A DNA stretch of 64,000 bases from Prevotella sp. (GCA_016901395.1 JAEAMQ010000036.1:124001-188000); one strand, 5' to 3'; positions 17,809 to 27,295 are shown, counted from the first letter of the stretch. Program-made: numbers and translations. The notes: generated by a model not told the origin, from the sequence alone.

Positions 17809-20800
17809 ATGAACTTCAACAAATTTCTAACATCATTGTTTGGCGACAAGTCAAGCAGAGATATGAAATTGATTCAGCCGCTGGTTGAAAAAGTCAAGGA
17901 AGCCTATCCTGACATTGAAAAACTAAGTAATGACGAACTGCGTGCCAAGAGCAAGGAAATCCAGAAATATGTTCAGGATGCAGCTAAGCCTTATCTTGAT
18001 AAGATTGCAGAACTGAAAGCTCAGATAGAAGAAACGGCTATCGATGAGCGCGAACCCATCTTCGATGAGATTGACAAGCAAGACAAAGAGATGCTTGAAG
18101 CTCTGGAGAAAGCTCTTGACGAGGTGCGCTCCGTGGCCTACAGCATTATCAAGGACACCGCAAGGCGCTTTGCTCAGAATGAGGAAATAATTGTCACAGC
18201 AACTGATTTCGACCGTGAGCTGGCCGCCAACCCATCCAACGACTTTATTACCATTGACGGCGATAACGCCATCTACCATAATGAATGGACAGCCGGTGGC
18301 AACAAAATCAAATGGGATATGGTGCACTATGATGTGCAGATCTTCGGTGGCATCGCCCTCCATCAGGGTAAAATCGCAGAGATGGCCACTGGTGAAGGTA
18401 AGACCCTTGTGGCTACCCTGCCCGTGTTCCTCAACGCTTTGACCGGAAACGGTGTTCACATGGTGACCGTCAACGACTATTTGGCCAAGCGTGACTCCGA
18501 ATGGATGGGGCCGCTCTATGAGTTCCACGGACTGTCGGTAGACTGCATTGACAAGCACCAACCCAACTCTGAGGATCGTCGTAAGGCTTATCAGGCCGAC
18601 ATCACCTTCGGAACAAATAACGAGTTTGGTTTCGACTACCTGCGCGACAACATGGCTTTGTCTCCCAAAGACCTCGTGCAGCGTCGCCACAACTTCGCCA
18701 TTGTCGATGAGGTCGACTCCGTGCTCATCGACGATGCCCGTACCCCGCTTATCATCTCTGGTCCGATTCCCAAGGGCGACGACCAGATGTACGAGGAATA
18801 CCAGCCATTGGTAGAGCGTCTCTACGAGGTACAGCGTAAGCAGGCTACAGAACTTCTGGCCGATGCGCGTCAGAAGATTAACGAAGGTCGGGAAAAGAAA
18901 GACCAAAATATCCTTGAAGAAGGCTTCTTAAGTCTCTTTCGTTCTTACAAGGCACTGCCTAAGAACAAAGCTCTCATCAAGTATCTTTCTGAAGAAGGCA
19001 TCAAGTCCGGACTTCAGAAGACCGAGGAAACCTATATGGAGAACAATAACCGCTTGATGCCCAAAGCGGTGGAGCCGCTCTACTTTGTAGTGGATGAGAA
19101 ACTCAACAGCGCCGACCTCACGGACAAGGGTACCGACTGGCTGGCCAAGCAGGTAAACGACAAGCATCTGTTTGTGCTCCCCGACATCGCTTCTCAGTTG
19201 TCTGCTCTCGAGACCGAGGCCCAGCTCTCCGACCAAGAGCGACTGGACAAGAAGGACGATTTGCTCAACAACTATGCCGTACAGAGCGACCGTGTACACA
19301 CTTTGCAGCAGCTGCTCAAGGCCTATACCATGTTTAATAAGGACGACGAGTATGTCGTGATGAACGGTGAGGTGAAGATTGTGGACGAGCAGACCGGTCG
19401 TATCATGGAAGGTCGCCGCTGGAGCGATGGCCTTCATCAGGCTATCGAGGCCAAGGAGCACGTGAAGGTGGAAGCCGCAACACAGACCTTTGCCACCATC
19501 ACCCTGCAGAACTACTTCCGTATGTACCATAAATTGGCCGGTATGACTGGTACGGCAAGCACCGAGGCTGGCGAGTTCTGGGACATCTATAAACTTGATG
19601 TTGTGGAAATTCCCACCAACCGTCCTATTGCCCGCCACGATCTTGAAGACCGTGTCTACAAGACCAATCGTGAAAAATACCGTGCTGTTATCGAGGAAAT
19701 CGAAGAAATGCGCGTCAGCGGTCGTCCCTGTCTGGTAGGTACCACATCTGTAGAAATCAGCGAACTGCTTTCGAAGATGCTCACCATGCGCAAGATCAAC
19801 CATCAGGTGCTCAACGCCAAACTCCACCAGAAGGAGGCCCAGATTGTAGCCGAAGCCGGCAAGAGCACTATGGGCACAGTCTTTGTAGCCTCTGACGGCA
19901 GAGCATTTACCGACAAGCCGACAGCTGTTAGATATCAAAGTGATCTCATCACTGCGGCTTCCAACGGAGCCAAGGGCGCTGATGCCTCATTGGCTGGTCA
20001 GGATGCCCAGAGCCTCATCCAGAGCGAAGAGCGCCTGCTGGGTGCCGTAACCATAGCCACCAACATGGCCGGTCGTGGTACCGATATCAAGCTAAGTCAG
20101 GATGTGAAAGATGCTGGCGGTTTGGCTATCATCGGTACAACCCGTCACGAAAGCCGCCGTGTAGACCGTCAGTTGCGTGGTCGTGCCGGACGTCAGGGTG
20201 ATCCAGGCTCGTCTGTCTTCTACGTTTCTCTGGAAGACGACCTCATGCGTAAGTTTGGAAGCGAGCGCATTGCCAAGGTGATGGACCGACTTGGCTTTGA
20301 GGATGGCGAACGCATCGAGAGTTCGATGATTTCCAAGAGCATCGAACGTGCACAGAAAAAGGTAGAGGAAAACAACTTCGGTATCCGTAAGCACCTGCTC
20401 GAATACGATGACGTGATGAACAAGCAGCGCACCGTAATCTATGAGAAGCGTCGCCACGCCCTTATGGGTGAGCGTATCGGCATGGATATCACCAATGTCA
20501 TTTGGGACCGTGTGGTGAAAATTATCGAAACCAATCCCTACGAAGATGCCAAAGAATCGTTCTTTGAAATCCTTTCTATGGAGATGCCGTTTACAGCCGA
20601 GGAATATGAAAGCAACAGCAAACAAGATCTTGAGGAGCGTGCATTCCAGAGTGCGATGGCTGCATTCAAACGTAAGACAGACCGCATTCAGAGTGACTCC
20701 TACCCTGTCATTAAGGAGGTATACGAGAATCAGGGTGGCAACTTCCAATTCATTCTGGTGCCCATCACCGATGGCCGACATGTCGTTCAGCTACGTGTCA

Positions 20801-21315
20801 ACCTGAAGGAAGCCTACGAAACCGAAGGCAAGAATATCGTCAAGGAATTTGAAAAGTTCGTGATGCTCAACATCATCGACGACAACTGGAAGGAAAATCT
20901 CCGCCAGCTCGACGAGTTGCGTCACAGCGTGCAGAATGCTTCCTACGAGCAGAAAGACCCGTTGCTCATCTTCAAGTTGGAGAGTGCAAAACTCTGGGAC
21001 AACATGATTGATGACATGAATAACCGCATATCAAGTTTCCTTATGCGCGGTCAGATTCCAATCCAGGTGCAACAGCAGCAGCCTGTTCAGGAAGCCGCTC
21101 CCGTAGAGCAGCATGCTCCCCGTTACAAAGAGCAGAAAGATAACTTCGACGAGATGCAGCAAGCACAGCAGCAGGCAGCCAGTCAAGACACCCGCGAACG
21201 TGTTCAGCAGCGTCATGAGCCCATTGTTCACGATAAAATGCCACGTCCTAACGACCCATGTCCTTGCGGAAGTGGTAAGAAATTCAAGAACTGTCATGGC
21301 AAAGGGCTTCGATAA
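17809..21315 (+). CDS. secA: Preprotein translocase ATPase SecA
   Basis: Motor ATPase that drives unfolded preproteins through SecYEG. 1168 residues, longer than the roughly 900 of Proteobacteria and typical of Bacteroidota, with extra residues in the N-terminal helical region and between about 340 and 480. Visible parts: Walker [14 protein letters not shown]-type [11 protein letters not shown], the preprotein cross-linking region, GMTGTASTE, the second nucleotide domain ([24 protein letters not shown]), a helical scaffold, and a C-terminal zinc-binding SEC-C motif ([14 protein letters not shown]) that binds SecB or phospholipid in other species. A strong terminator follows. Confidence 0.98.
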   Translation: MNFNKFLTSLFGDKSSRDMKLIQPLVEKVKEAYPDIEKLSNDELRAKSKEIQKYVQDAAKPYLDKIAELKAQIEETAIDEREPIFDEIDKQDKEMLEALEKALDEVRSVAYSIIKDTARRFAQNEEIIVTATDFDRELAANPSNDFITIDGDNAIYHNEWTAGGNKIKWDMVHYDVQIFGGIALHQGKIAEMATGEGKTLVATLPVFLNALTGNGVHMVTVNDYLAKRDSEWMGPLYEFHGLSVDCIDKHQPNSEDRRKAYQADITFGTNNEFGFDYLRDNMALSPKDLVQRRHNFAIVDEVDSVLIDDARTPLIISGPIPKGDDQMYEEYQPLVERLYEVQRKQATELLADARQKINEGREKKDQNILEEGFLSLFRSYKALPKNKALIKYLSEEGIKSGLQKTEETYMENNNRLMPKAVEPLYFVVDEKLNSADLTDKGTDWLAKQVNDKHLFVLPDIASQLSALETEAQLSDQERLDKKDDLLNNYAVQSDRVHTLQQLLKAYTMFNKDDEYVVMNGEVKIVDEQTGRIMEGRRWSDGLHQAIEAKEHVKVEAATQTFATITLQNYFRMYHKLAGMTGTASTEAGEFWDIYKLDVVEIPTNRPIARHDLEDRVYKTNREKYRAVIEEIEEMRVSGRPCLVGTTSVEISELLSKMLTMRKINHQVLNAKLHQKEAQIVAEAGKSTMGTVFVASDGRAFTDKPTAVRYQSDLITAASNGAKGADASLAGQDAQSLIQSEERLLGAVTIATNMAGRGTDIKLSQDVKDAGGLAIIGTTRHESRRVDRQLRGRAGRQGDPGSSVFYVSLEDDLMRKFGSERIAKVMDRLGFEDGERIESSMISKSIERAQKKVEENNFGIRKHLLEYDDVMNKQRTVIYEKRRHALMGERIGMDITNVIWDRVVKIIETNPYEDAKESFFEILSMEMPFTAEEYESNSKQDLEERAFQSAMAAFKRKTDRIQSDSYPVIKEVYENQGGNFQFILVPITDGRHVVQLRVNLKEAYETEGKNIVKEFEKFVMLNIIDDNWKENLRQLDELRHSVQNASYEQKDPLLIFKLESAKLWDNMIDDMNNRISSFLMRGQIPIQVQQQQPVQEAAPVEQHAPRYKEQKDNFDEMQQAQQQAASQDTRERVQQRHEPIVHDKMPRPNDPCPCGSGKKFKNCHGKGLR

Positions 21316-21336
21316 GCTCCTGTTATAGCTATCATA

Positions 21337-21385
21337 AGAAAAGGAGATATGGCTTGGATTTTGTCATATCTCCTTTTCTGTTTTT
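21337..21385 (+). terminator. secA terminator
   Basis: AGAAAAGGAGATATG pairs perfectly with CATATCTCCTTTTCT and is followed by a T-rich tail, 22 bases after the secA stop. The A-rich left arm could also let it work on the minus strand. Confidence 0.85.
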
Positions 21386-21491
21386 AGTCAATCTCTCATA
21401 AAAAGAGATTAGAAAAAAATATATTTCATTGTGGAGGGAGAAGAGGAAATCCCCCACCATTGATACCTCTTCAGAGAAATACTAAATCCTC

Positions 21492-21902
21492 CTACATCGC
21501 TTCATCTTGTCCACCAAACAAGTCGCTGGCCTCCGAAATCTCATCCTCGTCAAACCACTGGCTCAGTTTAGCATGAGCTTTCTCCTTTACTTCATCAGAC
21601 ACGTCACCCCAAATCTTATGAAGCACGTAGATTAACACCGCCAGATCATCACTCAAGCCAGCAATGGGAATGGCATCAGGCATCACGTCAAGCGGACTGA
21701 TGAGATAGCCCAGCGCACCAATGATAATTGCTTTATCCTTAATAGACACCTTGTCACTTTGCAAAGTGTAGAATAATATCAGTGCAGCATAAACAAATTT
21801 AGCTCCCGCCCGCTTAGCAATACGGGCAATTTTCTCGACAAATCCATTGGAAGTGAACTTGTCCTTGTATTTCATGAAATCGGGCAAATCAATCTTATTC
21901 AT
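21492..21902 (-). CDS. DUF1232 (YkvA-like) membrane protein
   Basis: 136 residues. The DUF1232 core is DKAIIIGALGYLISPLDVMPDAIPIAGLSDDLAVL, the conserved Y-ISP-D-IPD-P-G--DD pattern of this small membrane-associated family. An amphipathic N-terminus, one or two membrane segments and an acidic C-terminal tail surround it. Function is unknown. It lies 30 bases after the next upstream gene on the minus strand, another small membrane protein, so the two are probably co-transcribed. Confidence 0.88.
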   Translation of the reverse strand: MNKIDLPDFMKYKDKFTSNGFVEKIARIAKRAGAKFVYAALILFYTLQSDKVSIKDKAIIIGALGYLISPLDVMPDAIPIAGLSDDLAVLIYVLHKIWGDVSDEVKEKAHAKLSQWFDEDEISEASDLFGGQDEAM

Positions 21903-21932
21903 ACTTGCTTGTTTAGTGAGATTGTTGTTATA

Positions 21933-22361
21933 TTATTTTTCATATTGCACCACCGCATCGACATATCCGGCAATATCCGGATTGTCAACCCTCAGCCGGT
22001 GCAGTTTCGCACGCTTGATGGCAACACGCAAGACCTTGATGACCAACGCGATGGAAAGACCAATTAGCAGTCCCACCATCAGCGACATGAAGTCAGATTT
22101 CCACGGGAGACTCGACAACGGGAAGGCACTGATGACCACCACCGGCACCACGACGATGAGACCATAGACAGTCTGCTGCGTGCGGGCCGACCCCTCACTG
22201 TCGAGCACAGCTTGATAGTCAAACAGATAGTCATCGAGATCCTGTCTCGAGATGTGATAAGTCTCCATCCGGGGAAACCCCTCCTCACCTTGATGCGTCT
22301 CTATGAGTCTGTTGATGCGATGTTCGTAATCATCGAGTATATTTGGCTGTAAATCTTTCAT
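21933..22361 (-). CDS. Small two-span membrane protein, unknown function
   Basis: 142 residues. The N-terminal half is cytosolic and charged (QPNILDDYEHRINRLIETHQGEEGFPRM, then a SRQDLDDYLFDYQAVLDSE helix). Two membrane segments follow (TVYGLIVVVPVVVISAFPL and FMSLMVGLLIGLSIALVIKVL), then a basic tail. I recognise no domain. ATG 22361 is chosen over the TTG two codons earlier. It precedes the DUF1232 gene by 30 bases and lies just beyond the rnpB terminator, so it probably has its own promoter. Confidence 0.7.
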   Translation of the reverse strand: MKDLQPNILDDYEHRINRLIETHQGEEGFPRMETYHISRQDLDDYLFDYQAVLDSEGSARTQQTVYGLIVVVPVVVISAFPLSSLPWKSDFMSLMVGLLIGLSIALVIKVLRVAIKRAKLHRLRVDNPDIAGYVDAVVQYEK

Positions 22362-22417
22362 TATCAATAATAACCATTAAATAAGCAATTTATTGTAATA
22401 TAAGGGAAATAAAAAAA

Positions 22418-22805
22418 GTAAGACAGTGTCCTGATAAGCCGGGTTCTGTATCCTCCCAAACCGAGAAGAGCTCCATCATTTATCTACATTGCAGGTCACC
22501 CTGCAACTCCAGCGTTCTACCCTCCGTCGTTGACAAGTCATCGGGCGGGCAGCCCTAATGACGACGGTTTACATGAACTTGCAGCCTCCAGACGGCACGG
22601 CATGCCGGTCACCCGACACCCGGTGGTCTCTTACACCCCCTTCTCACCCTTACCATTCCACGGGGGAATGGCGGTTATTTTCTTCTGCCTACACCTACTG
22701 TCACCAATAGCTTCTATTTTCGGAAGTGGAGCGCCCTGTGCTGCCCGGACTTTCCTCTCGCATCTCCAGGGATGCCAGCGACAGAGCCGGGACACTGTCT
22801 TACTA
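22418..22805 (-). ncRNA. rnpB: RNase P RNA (class A)
   Basis: Catalytic RNA that removes tRNA 5' leaders. Read on the minus strand it begins AGTAAGACAGTGTCC, which pairs with GGACACTGTCTTACT at the 3' end to close helix P1. It contains the universal GAGGAAAGTCCGGGC block (J3/4-CRI region) near the 5' end and AGAACCCGGCTTATC near the 3' end, with GGTAAGGGTGAGAAGG and AGGGTAGAACGC between. Length is 388 bases. A T-run (minus-strand CTTACTTTTTTTATTT) directly follows P1, so P1 also serves as the terminator hairpin. Confidence 0.96.
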
Positions 22806-22809
22806 CCTG

Positions 22810-22817
22810 CAAAAGTA
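22810..22817 (-). promoter_or_regulatory. rnpB promoter -7 box
   Basis: TACTTTTG on the minus strand, ending 4 bases before the first base of the RNA, exactly the spacing expected for a Bacteroidota -7 element. This supports the 5' end at 22805. Confidence 0.75.
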
Positions 22818-22982
22818 ATAAAATATATCTGAAATCAACACATATCGATTAAGTTTCTGTAAGATTTTAAAAGTTTGTAAAATAACTCATTCCACTACTT
22901 AAAGGCCGTTAAGTGTTAAAATCAAATTGTTAAAATCGAATAAAAAGATACGACAACCTGTCATGTTCAGGATTTTTGCGCC

Positions 22983-22990
22983 TATATTTG
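22983..22990 (+). promoter_or_regulatory. htrA promoter -7 box
   Basis: TATATTTG, 108 bases before the protease ATG. The long leader (about 100 bases) contains no obvious structured element that I can identify. I see no sigma-E-like element. Confidence 0.5.
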
Positions 22991-23098
22991 CAACAAATTA
23001 AACAGACCGAGGGTGTCGGATTGACAGAATGTAGAAATCTGTTGACAAACATCTTCGTCACAAACGAAACCAATAAACATTAAATTATAAACAGACGT

Positions 23099-24568
23099 AT
23101 GAAAAAGTATTCCAGCTATTTGCTTGCAGCTATTTGCGTCGTAGCCCTGGCACTATCTGCCGGCTCATTTATTAAAGTCAATGCATCAACCAATGAGACG
23201 ACACAGGCGGGACAACCCGTAGACCTCACCTACGCAGCAGACAAGGCTCTGCCTGCTGTGGTACACATCAAGTATGTAAAAAACTCCAAGACACAGACCG
23301 TAGATGTTCAGAGCGATCCGTTCTCTGACTTCTTCAGCGATCCGTTCGGATTCTTCGGTACTCCACAAGGACGTGGCGGTACGCAAAAACGCCAGATACA
23401 GACCCCGAAGCAGGAAGCCAGCGGTTCAGGTGTGCTCATCAGTTCGGATGGATATATCGTGACCAACAACCATGTGGTCAACGGTGCTGACGAGCTGACT
23501 GTCACCCTTGAGGACAACCGTGAGTTCAATGCCCGTATCATCGGCACAGACCCCACCACCGACCTTGCCCTCATCAAGATAGATGGCAAAAACCTCCCCA
23601 CCCTGCCTATCGGCGACTCCGACAAAATCAAGGTAGGCGAATGGGTGATTGCCGTGGGTAATCCTTTCGGTTTCAACAATACGGTGACCGCTGGCATCAT
23701 CAGTGCCAAGGCACGCACCTTGGGACAGAACGGCGTGGAGAGTTTCATCCAGACCGATGCCGCCATCAACCGTGGTAACTCGGGTGGCGCTCTCGTCAAC
23801 ACCAAGGGCGAACTCATCGGCATCAATGCCATGCTCTATTCTGAGACAGGCTCCTATTCCGGCTATGGCTTTGCCATTCCCACCAGTATTATGAATAAGG
23901 TGGTGGCCGACCTCAAGCAGTATGGCACAGTGCAGCGTGCGCTCCTCGGCATCAAGGGGCAAGATCTGCTCAACTATATCGACGGCCAGAAGCGTGACAG
24001 CAAGGAGGTTACCGACTTCGGTACCAACGACGGCGTATATGTAGCCGAGGTGGAAGACAACAGTGCAGCTGCCGAGGCAGGCATTGCCAAGGGCGACGTC
24101 ATCACCGGCATCGACGGCAAGACCGTGACCAAGATGGCCGAACTGCAGGAAGCCATCAACGGCAAGCGTCCGGGCGACAAGGCTACTATCTATTGGCTGC
24201 ACAACAAAAAGAAGATGAGCAAGACCGTTACGATGAAAAATCAGCAGGGCAACACCAAGGTAGTGAAGACCGCCGACCTCGACGTGCTCGGTGCCAAGGT
24301 CATCCCCGTGAGCGAAAACTTGAAGAAGCAATTGGGCATCAGCTATGGCTTGCAGGTGCAGGACGTAAAGAACGGAGCTTTCAAGAATGGTGGAATCAAT
24401 GATGGATTTATCATCATCACGGCCAACGATCAGCCTATGAAGGCCATCTCTGATCTGCAGGATGCCGTGAAGGCCGCTTCTACAAGCAAGAATCCTGTAC
24501 TCTTCATCACCGGCGTATGGCCATCGGGCAAGACCGATTATAAGGCCATCAAAGTGGGCGACGAGTAA
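23099..24568 (+). CDS. degQ: Periplasmic serine protease HtrA/DegQ
   Basis: Envelope quality-control protease and chaperone. 489 residues: signal peptide (about 1-29, KKYSSYLLAAICVVALALSAGSF), a trypsin-like domain with catalytic His in TNNHVVNGAD, Asp in TTDLALIKI and Ser in RGNSGGALV, then two PDZ domains. The first is at about 270-375 (GVYVAEVEDNSAAAEAGIAKGDVITGIDG); the second, at about 390-489, is more divergent. A Gly/Phe-rich loop (FSDPFGFFGTPQGRGG) before the protease domain matches the LA loop of Deg proteases. Like PpiD and SecA nearby it serves export and envelope folding. Confidence 0.95.
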   Translation: MKKYSSYLLAAICVVALALSAGSFIKVNASTNETTQAGQPVDLTYAADKALPAVVHIKYVKNSKTQTVDVQSDPFSDFFSDPFGFFGTPQGRGGTQKRQIQTPKQEASGSGVLISSDGYIVTNNHVVNGADELTVTLEDNREFNARIIGTDPTTDLALIKIDGKNLPTLPIGDSDKIKVGEWVIAVGNPFGFNNTVTAGIISAKARTLGQNGVESFIQTDAAINRGNSGGALVNTKGELIGINAMLYSETGSYSGYGFAIPTSIMNKVVADLKQYGTVQRALLGIKGQDLLNYIDGQKRDSKEVTDFGTNDGVYVAEVEDNSAAAEAGIAKGDVITGIDGKTVTKMAELQEAINGKRPGDKATIYWLHNKKKMSKTVTMKNQQGNTKVVKTADLDVLGAKVIPVSENLKKQLGISYGLQVQDVKNGAFKNGGINDGFIIITANDQPMKAISDLQDAVKAASTSKNPVLFITGVWPSGKTDYKAIKVGDE

Positions 24569-24589
24569 ACCAGATATCATTTTCTGATG

Positions 24590-24630
24590 ACAGGACGGCA
24601 AGGCGCTCCTCAGGCGCAGCATGTCCTGCC
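24590..24630 (+). terminator. Possible htrA terminator
   Basis: An imperfect hairpin with CAGGAC/GTCCTG outer and GCGC/GCGC inner pairs, 22 bases after the stop and followed by CCATCCTTTTCC. The T-run is weak. Confidence 0.4.
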
Positions 24631-24764
24631 ATCCTTTTCCATACAAAAAGGCTGCCTCAGACCCACTTTCTGTCGACCTCCAACAACTCGTTGAAACAAA
24701 GGCTGACTTCCTGGTACTGAGGCAGTTTTGCGTAAAGAAGAGAAACGCGGGCTAAAGGCGTCTC

Positions 24765-24852
24765 ACGATAACTATCGAATCGCGTTGCGATAACTATCGA
24801 ATCGTCATGCGATAACTATCGAATCGCGACGCGATTAGATACTAATCATAAA
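24765..24852. repeat. 22-base phased palindromic array, locus C (4 units)
   Basis: Units start at 24765, 24787, 24809 and 24831, exactly 22 bases apart. The first three share the core CGATAACTATCGAATCG; the fourth is GCGATTAGATACTAATC. The three-base linkers differ (GTT, CAT, GAC). The array lies in the 500-base gap between the protease gene and the kinase/peptidase/PqqD unit; the rest of the gap shows no gene. Confidence 0.82.
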
Positions 24853-25037
24853 GCCCCTGCATAGTGGTCGCCAAAATAACAGGGGAAAAACCTTGTGACT
24901 ATGGGCAGGAGACAGGCACCCAGTCTCCGTTCTCCATGAGATGAGCCGAAAGGAAAGACAATGGGATCACAGCAGAAATAAATCAACAGGAAGGTGGATA
25001 TAATCTCATAAAACATGAGCATTAGAAATATTTTTTG

Positions 25038-25045
25038 TAACTTTG
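25038..25045 (+). promoter_or_regulatory. Promoter -7 box of the kinase/peptidase/PqqD unit
   Basis: TAACTTTG lies 29 bases before the ATG at 25075. It is the only promoter I see for the following four genes, whose gaps are 6, 10 and 21 bases. Confidence 0.55.
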
Positions 25046-25074
25046 TAGCCAAACGAAACAATCTTGACAGCAAC

Positions 25075-25500
25075 ATGCAATTGAAAAAATACATCTTAGG
25101 AGCCGTGATGATGCTGGCCACGCTGAGCATCTCGGCAGCAAACCGACAGCAAACCGTATATATGTATGGCTTTGCCGCCTCATTCAATGACTCTACTGTC
25201 TATTTCACAGATATTCAGCAGATAGACTCAGCGTATGTCGATTCCAAGACCAAGTTTCTCTACAGCCGTAGCAACTACTCTTACCAGCTACGTGATTATC
25301 TGACGGCATTAGGATTTAAAAATCCCACCTGCATCACGTCATTTGCATTGAACCGAAAGGATGCTGAAAAAAAATACTTAGCCTTGCGCAAGAAATATAT
25401 CTCGGGAGGCCATTATAATATCAAATATCTGAAAGAGACAGACTTCAGATATGCTCCTATCAAAGACGACACAAATCCTCAACCCACCCCGTCAAAATAA
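25075..25500 (+). CDS. Small secreted protein of unknown function
   Basis: 141 residues with a clear Sec signal peptide (MQLKKYILGAVMMLATLSISA, cleavage about AANR). The mature part (about 120 residues) begins RQQTVYMYGFAASFNDSTVYFTD and is rich in Tyr and Lys, with Cys only at NPTCITS and a Pro-rich tail. I recognise no domain. The ATG at 25075 gives the signal peptide and lies after the -7 box; upstream in-frame codons overlap the promoter. It is the first gene of a unit with an HprK-like kinase, an S26-like peptidase and a PqqD-fold protein and could be a partner or substrate of that system; this is inference from position only. Confidence 0.75.
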   Translation: MQLKKYILGAVMMLATLSISAANRQQTVYMYGFAASFNDSTVYFTDIQQIDSAYVDSKTKFLYSRSNYSYQLRDYLTALGFKNPTCITSFALNRKDAEKKYLALRKKYISGGHYNIKYLKETDFRYAPIKDDTNPQPTPSK

Positions 25501-25506
25501 TTGGGA

Positions 25507-26406
25507 ATGGGACAAACCAGCAGCCATCATTTCAGAATTGCTGAATTTTATATCCGCATAAACTTCACAGGAAGCGGATATAATGACATGCACCTCATCC
25601 CATCCTTCGAACCCTTCAGAATCGACGATCCCGGCGACGAGACACCATTGTTCCAACTCAATGTCGACGATCGCGTGCAGCCTATCCCCAAAAATCGGCG
25701 GGAACGCATCAAAACCTTTGACACCGGCAACGGTGACACTGTCGTAGATCGCATCGACGATGGCGGATACCAATATATTATCAAGGATGTCAGGGGGGCA
25801 GACTGCTGCCTGTTGGTGACCAACAAGGATTTTGACCACTGCTATTGTGCGCTCAACGGCAATTACAACATGCGGTGTTTCGGATTGAACAATGCACTGA
25901 TGCTTACCTTTGCTTTTGCCAGCAGCCAGCATGAAACATTGCTTGTCCACGCCTCATTAGTCAGGCAAAACGGCTATGGATATGCGTTTATTGCAAAAAG
26001 CGGTACGGGAAAGTCTACTCAGGTGAGCATGTGGCTAAGATATTTGCCGGGGTGTGACCTCATGAATGACGACAACCCTATTATCAGAACCATTCAAGGC
26101 CAACCATATATCTATGGAAGTCCATGGAGCGGAAAGACTCCATGCTATCGCAATGTAAAAGCAAGATTAGGCGCTATAACCCGAATCGAACGGGCACAAG
26201 AAAACAGCATAGAGAGGATGGCTCCGGTAGAGGCCTTTGCCTCGTTGCTGCCCTCATGTTCATCTATGAAATGGGACAAAGATATATTCAACAATATCTG
26301 CAACGCCATCACCCATTTAGTGGAGACCACGGGCATCTATACTCTGCACTGTCTTCCCGACAAAGAGGCTGCAGAAGTATGCAACCAAGCTATCAGAAAA
26401 GAATAG
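25507..26406 (+). CDS. HprK-like (HPr kinase-related) P-loop kinase
   Basis: 299 residues. The C-terminal half is an HPr kinase/PEPCK-type nucleotide-binding domain: ALMLTFAFASSQHETLLVHASLV leads into the P-loop FIAKSGTGKSTQVSMWL, then LMNDDNPIIR (Asp pair at the metal site) and PWSGKTPCYRN. The N-terminal half has no clear family. Such HprK-related proteins are found beside RiPP genes; one in a paeninodin-type lasso cluster phosphorylates a Ser of the precursor. The ATG at 25507 is used; a TTG two codons earlier is possible. It lies 6 bases after the secreted-protein stop. The substrate is unknown. Confidence 0.82.
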   Translation: MGQTSSHHFRIAEFYIRINFTGSGYNDMHLIPSFEPFRIDDPGDETPLFQLNVDDRVQPIPKNRRERIKTFDTGNGDTVVDRIDDGGYQYIIKDVRGADCCLLVTNKDFDHCYCALNGNYNMRCFGLNNALMLTFAFASSQHETLLVHASLVRQNGYGYAFIAKSGTGKSTQVSMWLRYLPGCDLMNDDNPIIRTIQGQPYIYGSPWSGKTPCYRNVKARLGAITRIERAQENSIERMAPVEAFASLLPSCSSMKWDKDIFNNICNAITHLVETTGIYTLHCLPDKEAAEVCNQAIRKE

Positions 26407-26416
26407 AAAATGAGAT

Positions 26417-26941
26417 ATGAACGAAGAAGTATCGGTTAACAATATAGAAAATACAGCTGATAAAATAAAAACAGAGCCAAAGGAAATACAGTTTCCCAAT
26501 GCACTTCTCATTCCCGAGATTGTGAAATTCATGGACGAAGGACACACGGTGACTCTTCGGCTCAAAGGTTTTTCGATGCGTCCGTTTCTCGAAAACAACC
26601 GTGATAAAGCTTTGATGAAAAAAGCAACTCATCCGCAGGTCGGCGATCCGGTATTGGCAGAGATCAGTGACCGCCATTATGTGCTGCATCGCATCATCAA
26701 AATAGAAGGCAACCAAGTGACCCTCCGAGGCGATGGAAACATAGCTACGGAGCAATGCAGACTCCAGGATGTAAAGGGAGAAATCATTGGTTTCTATCGT
26801 AAAAATCGCGAAAAGCTCGACCGAACCGACGGACGTAAATGGAAAATCTATTCGTGGGTATGGACACAATTGTTTCCGATAAGGAGATATCTCTTAGGTG
26901 CTTACCGCAGACTATGGATACCCTGCTTCGGACCAATATAG
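26417..26941 (+). CDS. S24/S26-family peptidase, SipW-like (Ser/His type)
   Basis: 174 residues. The S26 Ser box is GFSMRPFLE (about residues 53-61); the second catalytic position is HRIIKI in YVLHRIIKI, with His where bacterial type I signal peptidases have Lys, as in SipW and the ER signal peptidases; LRGDGN is the following conserved box. There is no N-terminal membrane anchor, but the C-terminus is hydrophobic and basic (KIYSWVWTQLFPIRRYLLGAYRRLW) and may bind the membrane. It probably cleaves a peptide or protein made or handled with the neighbouring kinase and PqqD protein. It starts 10 bases after the kinase gene. Confidence 0.82.
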   Translation: MNEEVSVNNIENTADKIKTEPKEIQFPNALLIPEIVKFMDEGHTVTLRLKGFSMRPFLENNRDKALMKKATHPQVGDPVLAEISDRHYVLHRIIKIEGNQVTLRGDGNIATEQCRLQDVKGEIIGFYRKNREKLDRTDGRKWKIYSWVWTQLFPIRRYLLGAYRRLWIPCFGPI

Positions 26942-26962
26942 AATATCAAACACTACAGGAAT

Positions 26963-27250
26963 ATGAAAGCAAAAAAGGGATTTAACATTCGCAACGTATG
27001 CGGCCAGAATATCATAGTGGCCGAAGGTAAGGAAAATATGGACTTTAGCAATATCATCAGCATGAACGAAAGTTCGGCACTGTTGTGGAACGAAATCCAA
27101 GACAAAGAGTTTACCGTAGAAGACTTGGCAGAAATTCTGATGGAAAACTATCAGATTGACGAGAACACGCCCCTGCCTCGCGAACAAGCATTGCAGGATG
27201 CCAAGGCTGTCTCCGACCAATGGCGTGAGTCGGGCATCATCATGGGATAA
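26963..27250 (+). CDS. PqqD-family peptide-binding protein
   Basis: 95 residues, the size of stand-alone PqqD/RRE proteins, which bind leader peptides and present them to modifying enzymes. The pattern is typical: FNIRNVCGQNIIVAEG strands, ISMNESSALLWNEIQD (the N-x-x-xxxLW/IW block), TVEDLAEILMENYQI and a C-terminal helix EQALQDAKAVSDQWRESGIIMG. It is the last gene of the four-gene unit and is followed by a strong terminator. No radical SAM, cyclase, YcaO, ABC exporter or obvious precursor gene is present nearby. Confidence 0.88.
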   Translation: MKAKKGFNIRNVCGQNIIVAEGKENMDFSNIISMNESSALLWNEIQDKEFTVEDLAEILMENYQIDENTPLPREQALQDAKAVSDQWRESGIIMG

Positions 27251-27295
27251 GAGTAATAGCCTTCTCCCTCACTTTTCGATTCCGCTAACGACATC

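Noticed and set aside
23426..24646. 406-codon open frame antisense to the HtrA protease gene
   Set aside because: It is a shadow of a well-supported protease gene with high GC at third positions; its translation resembles no protein.
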